Below are positions 1-7,200 of a stretch of 8,309 nucleotides of DNA, piece by piece; position 1 is the stretch's first letter; every line of letters starts with the position of its first letter. Location of the stretch: the NCBI GenBank assembly GCA_002345145.1, contig DDVC01000007.1, positions 28,931 through 37,239 on the forward strand. The letters are read 5' to 3'. The stretch comes from Bacteroidetes bacterium UBA2322. GTDB lineage: Bacteria > Bacteroidota > Bacteroidia > Chitinophagales > UBA2359. Both the position numbers and the translations under genes were made by a program. Under the pieces are notes generated by a model. It did no database searches. It saw nothing but the letters and a program-made list of their open reading frames with translations, and had not been told where the DNA came from.

Positions 1-2
1 TT

Positions 3-53
3 TTGGATTTGCAACAGTGGTTCACTCATAACCGAGCAGACGAAGTGGGGTAA
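3..53 (+). CDS. Possible C-terminal end of a gene entering from the left (partial)
   Basis: Frame 3 is open from the window edge to a TAA at 51-53 and reads LDLQQWFTHNRADEVG. The composition is plausible for a protein C-terminus. If real, this gene would converge on bioY and overlap its 3' end by 28 bp. Seventeen codons are too few to prove coding, and the other two plus frames close nearby (TAA at 29-31 and 55-57). No function can be suggested. Confidence 0.25.
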   Translation: MDLQQWFTHNRADEVG

Positions 54-571
54 ATAAGCGGTTGTAGTTGCCGGGCAAGGGCGGTAGCTACCAACATTTT
101 TACCACATTAAACGGTATAAACGGCAAAAAACCCGCCGCCAACGCTTGTGCAAGGGTTAACCCCAACTTGTACTGAAGCCACGCCACGCCCAGGGTAAAT
201 ATAACCGCGCTTCCGGCTACCAATGCCGCCAAATGCCAATACCACTGCGTTTTACCCTGCGCTATACTGCTTACCAACCATGAAGATACCAAAAACCCGA
301 ATAAATAGCCGCCGGTGGGTCCGTAAAAAGCCTGTATGCCGCCGGCGCCGCCGGCAAAAACCGGCAACCCCACCGCACCCAGCAGCAGGTAAATGCCCAC
401 ACTTAGCGGCGCCCAACCCCTGCCAAGCAATAACCCGGCAAGCATTACCACAAAATCGCTCAGCACTATGGGCACTTCGCCAATGGGAAGGCTGATGTAC
501 GCTCCTACTATGGTAAGGGCGGTAAACAAGGCAGTGCGTACCAATGGGCGCAAATTGGGGGCAGATTCCAT
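26..571 (-). CDS. bioY: BioY-family biotin transporter substrate-binding (S) subunit
   Basis: This is a 181-residue, very hydrophobic protein with about six membrane segments. It matches BioY, the biotin-binding S component of ECF-type vitamin importers in the inner membrane. The diagnostic segment is the glycine-rich stretch ending in GPTGGYLFGF (residues 84-93), preceded by VGLPVFAGGAGG. Length is normal for the family (about 180-200 aa). The ATG at 571 is preferred over a TTG at 625 because a perfect -7 element (603-610) lies between them and the ATG has an A-rich leader (AACAAAAACTT). No EcfA ATPase or EcfT gene is adjacent, so it either works alone, as some BioY proteins do, or uses a shared module elsewhere. 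One oddity: the late-helix motif usually seen as PFxPGDxxK reads PFIPFNVVK (150-158), so the usual acidic residue is Asn. Family assignment is firm; the effect of that change is unknown. Confidence 0.93.
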   Translation of the reverse strand: MESAPNLRPLVRTALFTALTIVGAYISLPIGEVPIVLSDFVVMLAGLLLGRGWAPLSVGIYLLLGAVGLPVFAGGAGGIQAFYGPTGGYLFGFLVSSWLVSSIAQGKTQWYWHLAALVAGSAVIFTLGVAWLQYKLGLTLAQALAAGFLPFIPFNVVKMLVATALARQLQPLIYPTSSARL

Positions 572-602
572 AAGTTTTTGTTGGATAGCGGTAACAGCGC
601 CG

Positions 603-610
603 CAAAGATA
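603..610 (-). promoter_or_regulatory. Bacteroidota -7 promoter element for bioY
   Basis: On the minus strand this reads TATCTTTG, a perfect match to the Bacteroidota -7 consensus TAnnTTTG. It predicts transcription starting near 597 and a leader of about 25 nt to the ATG at 571. No clear -33 TTTG box is present at the expected distance. The element would lie inside the coding region if the TTG at 625 were used, which argues against that start. Confidence 0.5.
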
Positions 611-781
611 CACGCCAAACTGCAATGACAGTTGTTTTTGTTTATTTAGTTGCCCGCTGCCAACAACCCAACAGTCCGGAGTTTGTTTTAATTTAGTTTA
701 TAAATTACCCCAAATCTCCCTACCAACCAAATTTTTTTTACCTATTTTGCCATAAAACACCCCCAACTTTGGCAAACCCTT

Positions 782-913
782 ATGCTGCAAGGTTTTACCT
801 CTACCCAAGAGATACATAGCGGTGCAGCAGCCCCCAAATATGGCACAACAGATGAATTTGCCATTTATAGTGGTAACAAGGTAAAAAGCATAAATTTAGT
901 TCTGCTCCTCTGA
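782..913 (+). CDS. Doubtful small ORF, 43 codons
   Basis: An ATG at 782 opens 43 codons ending at TGA 911-913. The product starts MLQGFTSTQEIHSG and ends KSINLVLLL. The same frame is open without an ATG from 704, so this could also be a remnant of an older gene. Codon choice (ACC, GCC, CCC, AAA) resembles the neighbouring genes, which is the only positive evidence. A near-match to the -7 element (CAACTTTG, 764-771, five of six positions) lies just upstream, with TTTG at 746-749, but the 14-nt spacing is short. No domain, signal peptide or known family is recognised. Confidence 0.2.
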   Translation: MLQGFTSTQEIHSGAAAPKYGTTDEFAIYSGNKVKSINLVLLL

Positions 914-1008
914 ACTTTTTTTGAACCACTTTGTTTATTAAGCAATCAATGTTTAAACACTGATACTTTAACCTTCCGAATTTATATCACACAAAACATA
1001 GTTGAATC

Positions 1009-1620
1009 ATGAAAAGCATTAACTTTTTTACCCTCGTAGGCGCAATAGCCGCCTTTGTTTTAATGAGTTTTGGTTTGCCTGCGGGCGAGCGCAGCTCGGT
1101 AAGTATTGATACCCAAAAAAGCAAAATAGGCTGGACGGGCTACAAAGTTACCGGTAAGCACACAGGATTTGTAACCCTAAAACGCGGAACCTTGTCGTTT
1201 GAAGGCGACAAATTGGTAGGTGGTAATTTTGAAATTGATATGAACACCATTACTTGCACCGATTTGGAAGGTGAATGGGCAGACAAATTGGTAGGGCACC
1301 TCAAATCGGACGACTTTTTTGGGGCAGCTAAATTTCCGGTAGTGCGTTTCAATATCACTAATGTAATTGCCCGAGGTCCTGTGGGAGAGTACAAAATTAC
1401 CGGCGACCTTACCATTAAAGAAACCACCAAACCTATTAAGTTTAACGCCAACGTTACTACCAATGCCGATAAAACAATGGTATCGGTTGCCAAAGTAACC
1501 ATAGACCGCAGCGACTATGATGTTCGTTATGGTTCGGGCAGCTTTTTTGACGGTTTGGGCGATAAAGCCATTTACGATGAGTTTGACCTTGACATTAACT
1601 TGGTTTCAAATTCCCGATAA
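1009..1620 (+). CDS. YceI-family secreted lipocalin-like protein
   Basis: The 203-residue product starts with a basic end (MKS), then a hydrophobic segment (residues 6-23) ending around GLPAG. This is a typical Sec signal peptide, so the mature protein is probably periplasmic. The remainder matches the YceI family, a beta-barrel fold that binds isoprenoid-type or other amphiphilic lipids. Visible family landmarks are SKIGWTGYKVTGKHTGFV (38-55), HLKSDDFFGAAKFPVVRF (97-114), GDLTIKETTKPIKF (132-145) and the closing FDLDINLV strand (192-199). Length is normal for the family (about 170-220). It is a single gene with bioY divergent upstream and terC convergent downstream, and it ends at a strong hairpin terminator. 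The ligand cannot be read from the sequence. YceI proteins occur in stress, isoprenoid-quinone and respiratory contexts, none of which is indicated by these neighbours. Confidence 0.92.
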   Translation: MKSINFFTLVGAIAAFVLMSFGLPAGERSSVSIDTQKSKIGWTGYKVTGKHTGFVTLKRGTLSFEGDKLVGGNFEIDMNTITCTDLEGEWADKLVGHLKSDDFFGAAKFPVVRFNITNVIARGPVGEYKITGDLTIKETTKPIKFNANVTTNADKTMVSVAKVTIDRSDYDVRYGSGSFFDGLGDKAIYDEFDLDINLVSNSR

Positions 1621-1643
1621 TCGGGCTTATTCTTAACCCATTA

Positions 1644-1684
1644 AAAAACCCCCGCTTTCTGATTTTTTGAAAGCGGGGGTTTTT
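1644..1684. terminator. Strong bidirectional intrinsic terminator
   Basis: This is a perfect 16-bp inverted repeat: arms 1644-1659 and 1669-1684, loop TGATTTTTT. The GC core of each stem (CCCCCGC/GCGGGGG) is flanked by an A-tract on the left and a T-tract on the right, so each strand's transcript ends in a U-run after the hairpin. It lies 24 bp after the YceI stop codon and 21 bp after the TerC stop codon on the other strand, so it can serve both convergent genes. Confidence 0.93.
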
Positions 1685-1704
1685 AATTGCGTTTTAAGGT
1701 TGTT

Positions 1705-2442
1705 TTACTCGTGCAGTTTAACCGTTTTGCCTTTGGTTCTGAAACGCATGTTTAGCAGCTCAACACCCAAAGAGAAAAACATGGCAAAATAAATATACCC
1801 CTTGGGTACGTGCTGATGGAAACCTTCTGCCAGCAGCATAAACCCGATGAGCAGCAAAAATGCAAGCGCCAGCATTTTTACCGTTGGGTGCTTATCTATA
1901 AAAGCGCTAATGCTGTTTACAAACACCAACATAACTACCATAGAAATAACCACCGCTATAATCATGATTTCCACGTGTTTTACCAACCCCACGGCGGTAA
2001 GGATAGAATCGAAAGAAAAAACCATGTCTAACAACACAATTTGCAAAACCACAGAACCAAAACTGCTCACGGTTTTTACTTCCTCCGAATAATCAGCGCC
2101 TTCTAACTTGTGGTGTATTTCGGTAGTGGCTTTGTAGAGTAAAAACAATCCGCCAACAGCCAAAATAATATCGCGCCAGCTAAGGTCAAAGGCTAAACCA
2201 AATTGGTTAATACTGAGTACAGGTTCGGTTAGCCCTATTATCCAGGTAATACCCAGCAGTAGCAAAATCCTAAAACCCAATGCCAAAAATAGCCCCAGCC
2301 GGCGGGCTTTTGGTTGTTGGTGGGCAGGCAACCTACCCGATATGATAGACAAAAAAACAAGATTGTCTATACCCAGCACAACTTCCATAAGTGTAAGGGT
2401 AAGTAAACTCAGCCAAACTTCGGGCTGTAACAAAAAGTCCAT
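1705..2442 (-). CDS. TerC-family integral membrane protein, probable metal (Mn2+) exporter
   Basis: The 245-residue protein has about seven membrane helices and both TerC signatures. The first is EVVLGIDN (residues 20-27, Asp26) and the second is LLDMVFSFDS (137-146, Asp139 and Asp145). These acidic intramembrane residues are the proposed ion-binding sites. AEGF near 205-208 is also typical of the family. Characterised relatives such as Alx and the Bacillus TerC proteins act in Mn2+ efflux or in metalation of exported enzymes, while the original TerC is linked to tellurium resistance. There are no other ter genes here, so manganese or general metal homeostasis is the better guess. Length fits the short YgdQ-like members and no C-terminal CBS or CorC domains are attached. 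The ATG at 2442 is the natural start, with an A/T-rich leader. Its promoter overlaps that of the divergent gene at 2583. The leader of about 58 nt is too short for a yybP-ykoY manganese riboswitch. Confidence 0.93.
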   Translation of the reverse strand: MDFLLQPEVWLSLLTLTLMEVVLGIDNLVFLSIISGRLPAHQQPKARRLGLFLALGFRILLLLGITWIIGLTEPVLSINQFGLAFDLSWRDIILAVGGLFLLYKATTEIHHKLEGADYSEEVKTVSSFGSVVLQIVLLDMVFSFDSILTAVGLVKHVEIMIIAVVISMVVMLVFVNSISAFIDKHPTVKMLALAFLLLIGFMLLAEGFHQHVPKGYIYFAMFFSLGVELLNMRFRTKGKTVKLHE

Positions 2443-2469
2443 ACTTTTGATAAATTTAAAGTGAATTGG

Positions 2470-2500
2470 TTTGTTGGTAACTTTTTTTGCTGTTACTTTG
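2470..2500 (+). promoter_or_regulatory. Promoter for the 326-aa membrane protein gene (-33 and -7 boxes)
   Basis: The -33 box TTTG (2470-2473) is followed after 19 nt by TTACTTTG (2493-2500), which matches TAnnTTTG at five of six positions. Predicted transcription start is near 2507 and the leader to the ATG at 2583 is about 76 nt. Because this start lies downstream of the in-frame TTG at 2487, that codon cannot be the translation start if the promoter is real. Confidence 0.6.
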
Positions 2501-2506
2501 CAATGA

Positions 2507-2536
2507 CAAAAGTACAGCTAATTTGGTTACAGCAAA
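2507..2536 (-). promoter_or_regulatory. Promoter for the TerC gene (-33 and -7 boxes)
   Basis: On the minus strand the -7 box is TACTTTTG (2507-2514), matching TAnnTTTG exactly. The -33 box is TTTG (2533-2536), 18 nt upstream. This is close to the 19-21 nt spacing known for Bacteroidota promoters. Transcription should begin near 2500, giving a leader of about 58 nt. Confidence 0.65.
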
Positions 2537-2582
2537 TAATTGCTGCTTTTTTATGTTTCTTACTCGCTTAAATTACTTCAAT

Positions 2583-3563
2583 ATGACCAGCGAAATTTCG
2601 GGTTTGCTCATCATTTGCCTAATGGGGGTATTTGGTGGTTTCATTTACAGTTTGCAAAAAGGGCAAATGGTATTACCCCATCGGGAAAACAAAAACAGTA
2701 TTAACTTGGGTTTCATTGCCAACTGTTTGTTTGGCATTGCCGGTTCTATTGTTATTTTTATGGTTATTCCGGGCGATTTTAAATTTGGCGCATTAGATAC
2801 CACTCAGTATGTTAAATTTTTAGCTACTGCCCTGCTGGGCGGGTGGGGCGGCTTACAAATTATAGAACGCGCTTTTTCTAATACCGTTTCTACCATTGAG
2901 CGCAAAATGAAAGAACGCGAAGAATTGGAAAAATTAAGCGCAAAAACACAGGAGGAGCTATCTTTGTATATGAACAGCTCCACCTCCGCCCGAATTTCGG
3001 AGAGGGAAATTCAGGATAAATTAGCTAATTGCCTGCCTACTACCCGAAGCGCCATACTCAGCGAAGCCCAAAAAGTGCGCAGCGAAACATGGAACAACAA
3101 CAAACCTAAAATGGAGCGCACTATTCCTATTTTTGAAGCCCTTGCCGATGTGGCTGCCCCCGAAGAGCAATCGCACCAAACTTTTGGGCAATTGGGGTTT
3201 GCACTGAAAGACCAAACTAACCCCAATTATACAGAGGCAAGAGATAACCTAACCAAAGCTATTAACCTGCGCGACCTGCAACGGGCTACCGGCTTTGTGT
3301 GGTATGAATTTAACCGTGCTATTTGCAATATACACTTAGACGCCAATTTTAAGCGCGAAGCCCCATCCGAAAACAAACTGCGCGAAGAAGTTATTGCCGA
3401 TTTGCGCACTGCTTTTGCTGATGCTTTATTATTGGAAAGATTGGAAAAAAACGCCAGCTTATCGGGTGGTGACGCCGATATTTTTGCCATTAAAAAGTGG
3501 CTCGATGCTAATAATGTAAGCGGCGCGGCTATTGGTATAGGCTGGTTAGACGGAGCGGCGTAA
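2583..3563 (+). CDS. Uncharacterised membrane-anchored protein with coiled-coil and TPR-like helical domain
   Basis: I do not recognise a named family. From the ATG at 2583 the product has 326 residues. Three hydrophobic segments lie at about 5-24, 41-62 and 77-96. Charges (KGQ...HRENK after the first, RKMKEREE after the third) predict N-terminus outside and C-terminus in the cytoplasm. Residues 97-130 are charged and heptad-like (ERKMKEREELEKLSAKTQEEL), suggesting a short coiled coil. Residues 140-326 are soluble and alpha-helical. The stretch FGQLGFALKD...NYTEARDNLTKAINLR followed by FVWYEFNRAICNIHLD (201-253) resembles degenerate tetratricopeptide helices, and ADLRTAFADAL (272-282) may be a further one. 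No catalytic motif is visible. The longer frame from TTG 2487 is rejected because the promoter lies within it; an ATG at 2553 remains possible. A role as a membrane scaffold or sensor is conceivable, but this is inference from architecture only. Confidence 0.8.
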   Translation: MTSEISGLLIICLMGVFGGFIYSLQKGQMVLPHRENKNSINLGFIANCLFGIAGSIVIFMVIPGDFKFGALDTTQYVKFLATALLGGWGGLQIIERAFSNTVSTIERKMKEREELEKLSAKTQEELSLYMNSSTSARISEREIQDKLANCLPTTRSAILSEAQKVRSETWNNNKPKMERTIPIFEALADVAAPEEQSHQTFGQLGFALKDQTNPNYTEARDNLTKAINLRDLQRATGFVWYEFNRAICNIHLDANFKREAPSENKLREEVIADLRTAFADALLLERLEKNASLSGGDADIFAIKKWLDANNVSGAAIGIGWLDGAA

Positions 3564-3626
3564 CTCATTTTATCCCAATTTGTCTGTATTTTTTTACCCT
3601 TGCCACTGAATAGACCGACATGTTGG

Positions 3627-4118
3627 TTAAAAACTCACTTTATCGGTAGTTTTGGTTTTAGAAAACATTAAACTGCGCTTGGTTTTACCTACCGAAAAAT
3701 GTACGATATTGGTTTGGGCTTCGTAAATTTCGGTCAGCAAACGGTTAGTGAGTTTAATGGTTTGGGGCGTTTTCACCCCTTTCACCTCCATATAAATCCA
3801 AGTGGCATCGGCGCTTTGCTCTTTGCCTACATACACCCAGTTTACCGGCTTATCGTTTACCTCCATAAAAATACTGCTTTTGAGGTACTGTTCCAGCGCT
3901 TCCGCAGTTTGGGCTTTCTCTCTGTCGGTGCCAAGGTAGTAGGTTGTGCCGCCCTGCTTTTGCAAGGCAAGGTCTAAATCGTCTGTAAAAATTTTGCAGC
4001 TTATTTCCAATGACTGTGTGTGCGGATTATAATCCACCTGCATCATGCTCACATAAAACTGATGAGCCGATGCCCCTAAAAAAAGTACCCATAACAAGGG
4101 TAAAATCCACTTGTGCAT
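3627..4118 (-). CDS. DUF6702-like exported protein of unknown function
   Basis: The 163-residue product begins MHKWILPLLWVLFLGASAHQ, a clear Sec signal peptide with probable cleavage after ASA (residues 16-18). The mature part starts HQFYVSMMQVDYN and contains LEISCKIFTDDLDLALQ (37-53), then NIVHFSVGKTKRSLMFSK near the end (137-154). This pattern fits the Bacteroidota DUF6702 family (about 160 aa, periplasmic, predicted mostly beta), recognised from memory rather than by search. No enzymatic residues stand out. The ATG at 4118 is preferred to a TTG at 4229 because the signal peptide starts there and a perfect -7 box lies between the two. The gene converges with the 326-aa membrane protein gene, with only 63 bp between the stop codons and no clear terminator hairpin. 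It diverges from the large protease. No function can be assigned. Confidence 0.82.
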   Translation of the reverse strand: MHKWILPLLWVLFLGASAHQFYVSMMQVDYNPHTQSLEISCKIFTDDLDLALQKQGGTTYYLGTDREKAQTAEALEQYLKSSIFMEVNDKPVNWVYVGKEQSADATWIYMEVKGVKTPQTIKLTNRLLTEIYEAQTNIVHFSVGKTKRSLMFSKTKTTDKVSF

Positions 4119-4151
4119 AATTCTATGTTGGGGGTTAATATAAACAAGATG

Positions 4152-4159
4152 CAAAAATA
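4152..4159 (-). promoter_or_regulatory. -7 promoter element for the DUF6702-like gene
   Basis: On the minus strand this reads TATTTTTG, a perfect match to TAnnTTTG. Transcription should start near 4145, leaving a leader of about 27 nt before the ATG at 4118. No good -33 TTTG is present at the usual distance. It would lie inside the reading frame if the upstream TTG were used. Confidence 0.45.
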
Positions 4160-4253
4160 AGGCTTTTTTTGTTGCCTTAGTGTAACGTTGTGGTTTAACT
4201 GCATACTGCAAATAAATACACCCGCCCAATAACCCGATCTAAACAAAAAGGCG

Positions 4254-4261
4254 TACATTTA
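4254..4261 (+). promoter_or_regulatory. Weak -7-like element for the large metalloprotease gene
   Basis: TACATTTA matches TAnnTTTG at five of six positions and lies 17 bp before the ATG at 4279. No -33 TTTG is present at the expected spacing. The implied leader is short (about 10-12 nt), so the true promoter may be elsewhere in the 160-bp divergent gap. Confidence 0.3.
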
Positions 4262-4278
4262 CGGTAAAGTTAAAGTAT

Positions 4279-7200
4279 ATGCGTTGCTTCATTATCACCA
4301 TACTCTGTTTACTTACCTTACAATCTTTGTATTTGCAGGCACAATTGCCGGCAGCATTTGATGCCGTGCCGTTGCCAAAACAAGATTTGCCGGCGGTAAA
4401 CAAGCATTTATCTGCATACCGGTTATATAAAATACCCACCAAAGAAATAGCTGCCTTTTTGCGCAGTAAGCAGGGCAGTACCGGCACATTTAGCCTTCGG
4501 TTGGGCAGCGAGTATGCGTGGACTTTGCATTTAGTAGCTCATGATGTGCGCAGCCCACAGTTTAGCCTTGTAGAAATAACCAATAAGGGCAGCCAAACCT
4601 TACCCACTCCGCCTGTTTATACCTATAAAGGAACGCTTGCAGGTGGCGGCGAGGTGCGGCTCTCTATAGACGAGGGTTTTGTAATGGGATTTGTTACCAC
4701 CGCATCGGGCGAGGAAATTTGGATAGAACCGCTCAATTATCGGCTTGCTGCTGCTCCCGATGAGGTTTTTGTGGTCTATAATTCGGTTAATGCCATCAGT
4801 ACCCACCCTTTTACCTGCCATAGTATGCACCCCGATTTGCTGCCTCAAACCCATGCCCATGCTGCCCAACCCCGCCAATTAAACGCCTGCACAGAGGTGG
4901 AAGTGGCTTTTGTGGCTGACTACCTCCTTTATCAGGAAAAAGAAACTACCAACCGTGTTCAAAAACAACTTACCGCCGTACTGAATGCCGTACAACCCAG
5001 CTATGACCAGTTTAACGTAGAACTGATTATAACCCAAATAATCATTTCTACCTGCGAAACCTGCGATGGTTTTAGCAATACCTTAGACCCGGTAGCATTG
5101 CAAACATCGTTTAGACAGTGGGGCAATGCGGGGGGTATTACTGCCGGTTTTGATATTGCCCAGTTATGGACAAATAGAGATTTTACCGGCTCTGTGGTAG
5201 GTATTTCGCCTGTTGGTACGCTTTGTACGGATAACCGGTACAGTTTGGTGCAAGATTACAGCCCCAATTTTAATGCCCTGCGTGCCGTTTCGGCTCATGA
5301 AATGGGGCATTGTTTTGGGGCTACGCACGACCCTGCCAACTCGCTGTTTCTGATGCAGCCCACCATTGTGCCTTCGCTTACCCAGTTTTCGGCAAATTCG
5401 GTTAGCCAAATCGCCGGGCATCTCAGCACCCGCACTTGTTTTACCCAAAACTGCCCCTTTTGCCTTGCTGCCACCGACATAACTTATAATGCCGCCACTG
5501 CCACCCTCACATGGGAACAAACAGCGCCCACCTGCTCGCTCAAACTTAAACGACAAGGGTTTACTACCTTTATACTCCAAACCGTAGTATCGGGCAGCTC
5601 TTATACATTTAGCGGCTTATCGGCATGTTACAATTATGAGGTAGAGCTGCAACCAATTTGCGAAAGCGACATTACCGCCTACCCGCAAACCTTTGTAATT
5701 AACGCAAGCGCTGTACCCACTGCCGTTAGTGTAAGCCAATCTGCTCCCGGCGCTGCCACCATAAACTGGTTGGGCGGTGGCGGATTGGTAAACCTGCGCA
5801 TAAAAGAAGCGGGCAGTTCGGTAAATTTGGTAAACACACTGCTCACCACCAATTCCTACACCATAAACGGGCTAAACCCCTGCCGCTCTTACACCGTAGA
5901 ACTCCAAAGCGTTTGTGTTGGGTTTGCCATGGGTAATGTGGTAACTACTGCCATCAATGCTGTTCAGCCATTAGTGGCTTATGCTACCATGACCTCAGCC
6001 ACTACTGCCAATGTGGGTTTTATTACCTACACTTTTCCCGATTTTGCTTACCTTCTCCGCCTCAAACAGCAAGGCAGCAGTACTTGGCTGTTTGAAACCC
6101 CTGCACAAACGGGGGTAAATTACCCTGTAACCGGCTTGCAGCCCTGCACCAACTATGAACTGTATGCTTATGCCAACTGTGGAGCCGAATTGGGCGTGCC
6201 GCGTGTATTTCAGTTTAAAACAGCAAACATCTTTATATCGGGCGCTACTCCTCAAAATTGCCAACCGGCAACGGCTACCTACGATTTAGCCCTTACCGTT
6301 ATTCACCAGCAACTGAGCGGTCAGTTTACCGTAAATGTAGCCGGAAACAGCTATCCACAAACCTATGCCACCAGTCCGCAGCAGGTAATCATTACCGGGT
6401 TGCCTGCCACCGGCGCTGCCTCAGTGCCGGTAACAGTGGCAGATGCCGCCAACCCTTCCTTGTGTTCGGGCAGTTTTAGTTTTGCCGCCCCGCGCCCGCA
6501 GTGCAGTTGCTCTGTGGTATATGCCGAACAGTTTGATGCCTGCCTTACGCCGCCCGGCTGGACTAATACGGCTATCGGGTTTAATGCCACCGCCTTGTGG
6601 CAGTTTGGTAAAGCGCCGGCAGATAACAGCATAAACGGCACCTGCATGGCTTATTTTGATGATGATGCCTTTGATACAGATGGCGGCGAATCGGTTATGC
6701 TGGAATCGCCGGTATTTAACCTTTCTAATTACCAAGCTGCCACGCTTAGGTTCGATTACAATTTTAATACCATAGCCGGTTTTTTCAGGGTGCGCATTTG
6801 GAACGGCGCTACCTGGATAGACGGATTGCAAATTTACAGCGGCAACTGTGGTTTTTGGGGCTGCACCTACCCCAAAGCCGAAATAGACCTTACGCCTCAC
6901 CTTAACGCCAACCTGCGGGTGCGTTTTATTTACAACGATGGCGGGGGGTGGGATTGGTATGCCGGTATAGACAATGTAGAAATTTGCGGTTTTTCGGGAT
7001 TAAGTGTTTGCAATGCCGGTTTTAACTATCCGGCGGGCAACTCGTATTGCAAGGCTCAGGGCATTGTTTACCCCATGATAACCGGAAATCAGGGCGGCAC
7101 GTTTGCTGCAACGCCTGCCGGTTTGGTCATTGATGCTCAAACAGGCGCGGTCAATCTTCCCGAAAGCGCATCGGGCAGTTATACCATTACCTACACATCG

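Larger units (their letters stand above)
572..1008. other. Divergent intergenic region between bioY and the YceI gene
   Basis: This gap of about 440 bp carries the bioY promoter at its left end and must hold the promoter of the gene at 1009. No good TAnnTTTG plus -33 pair was found for the latter. The nearest candidate is TACTTTAA at 964-971, which matches only four of the six fixed positions. The 8-bp palindrome GTTTAAAC lies at 951-958. TGAAC occurs twice close together (911-915 and 921-926 region), but there is no evidence that it is an operator. The only open frame worth noting is the doubtful 43-codon ORF at 782-913. No RNA gene or strong hairpin is visible. Confidence 0.6.

Noticed and set aside
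223..755. Plus-strand open frames of 90 and 120 codons opposite and beyond bioY
   Set aside because: They are antisense to a clear BioY protein and have unusual, Arg/Pro-rich or low-information translations with no family resemblance.
951..958. GTTTAAAC palindrome as an operator for the YceI gene
   Set aside because: An isolated 8-bp AT-rich palindrome is expected by chance and has no second copy nearby.
1705..2442. Tellurite resistance operon
   Set aside because: TerC-family proteins are widespread without tellurite resistance, and no terA, terB, terD, terE or terZ-like gene is adjacent.
2443..2506. yybP-ykoY manganese riboswitch upstream of the TerC gene
   Set aside because: The predicted leader is only about 58 nt and AT-rich. 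It holds just a 5-bp GTAAC/GTTAC hairpin, with no room for the riboswitch fold.
3564..3626. Terminator between the convergent genes at 3563 and 3627
   Set aside because: Only a short near-palindrome (ACCGACATGTTGGT) without a loop or adjacent T-tract is present, so a terminator cannot be supported.
5164..5580. Long minus-strand open frame of 138 codons inside the protease gene
   Set aside because: It is antisense to the conserved zinc-binding region, its composition is unlike a real protein and it has no recognisable domain. It is a shadow of the true frame.
6421..6900. Minus-strand open frame of 159 codons
   Set aside because: Antisense to the jelly-roll region of the protease. The protease frame is uninterrupted over 1216 codons with clear domains, so this is an overlap artefact.
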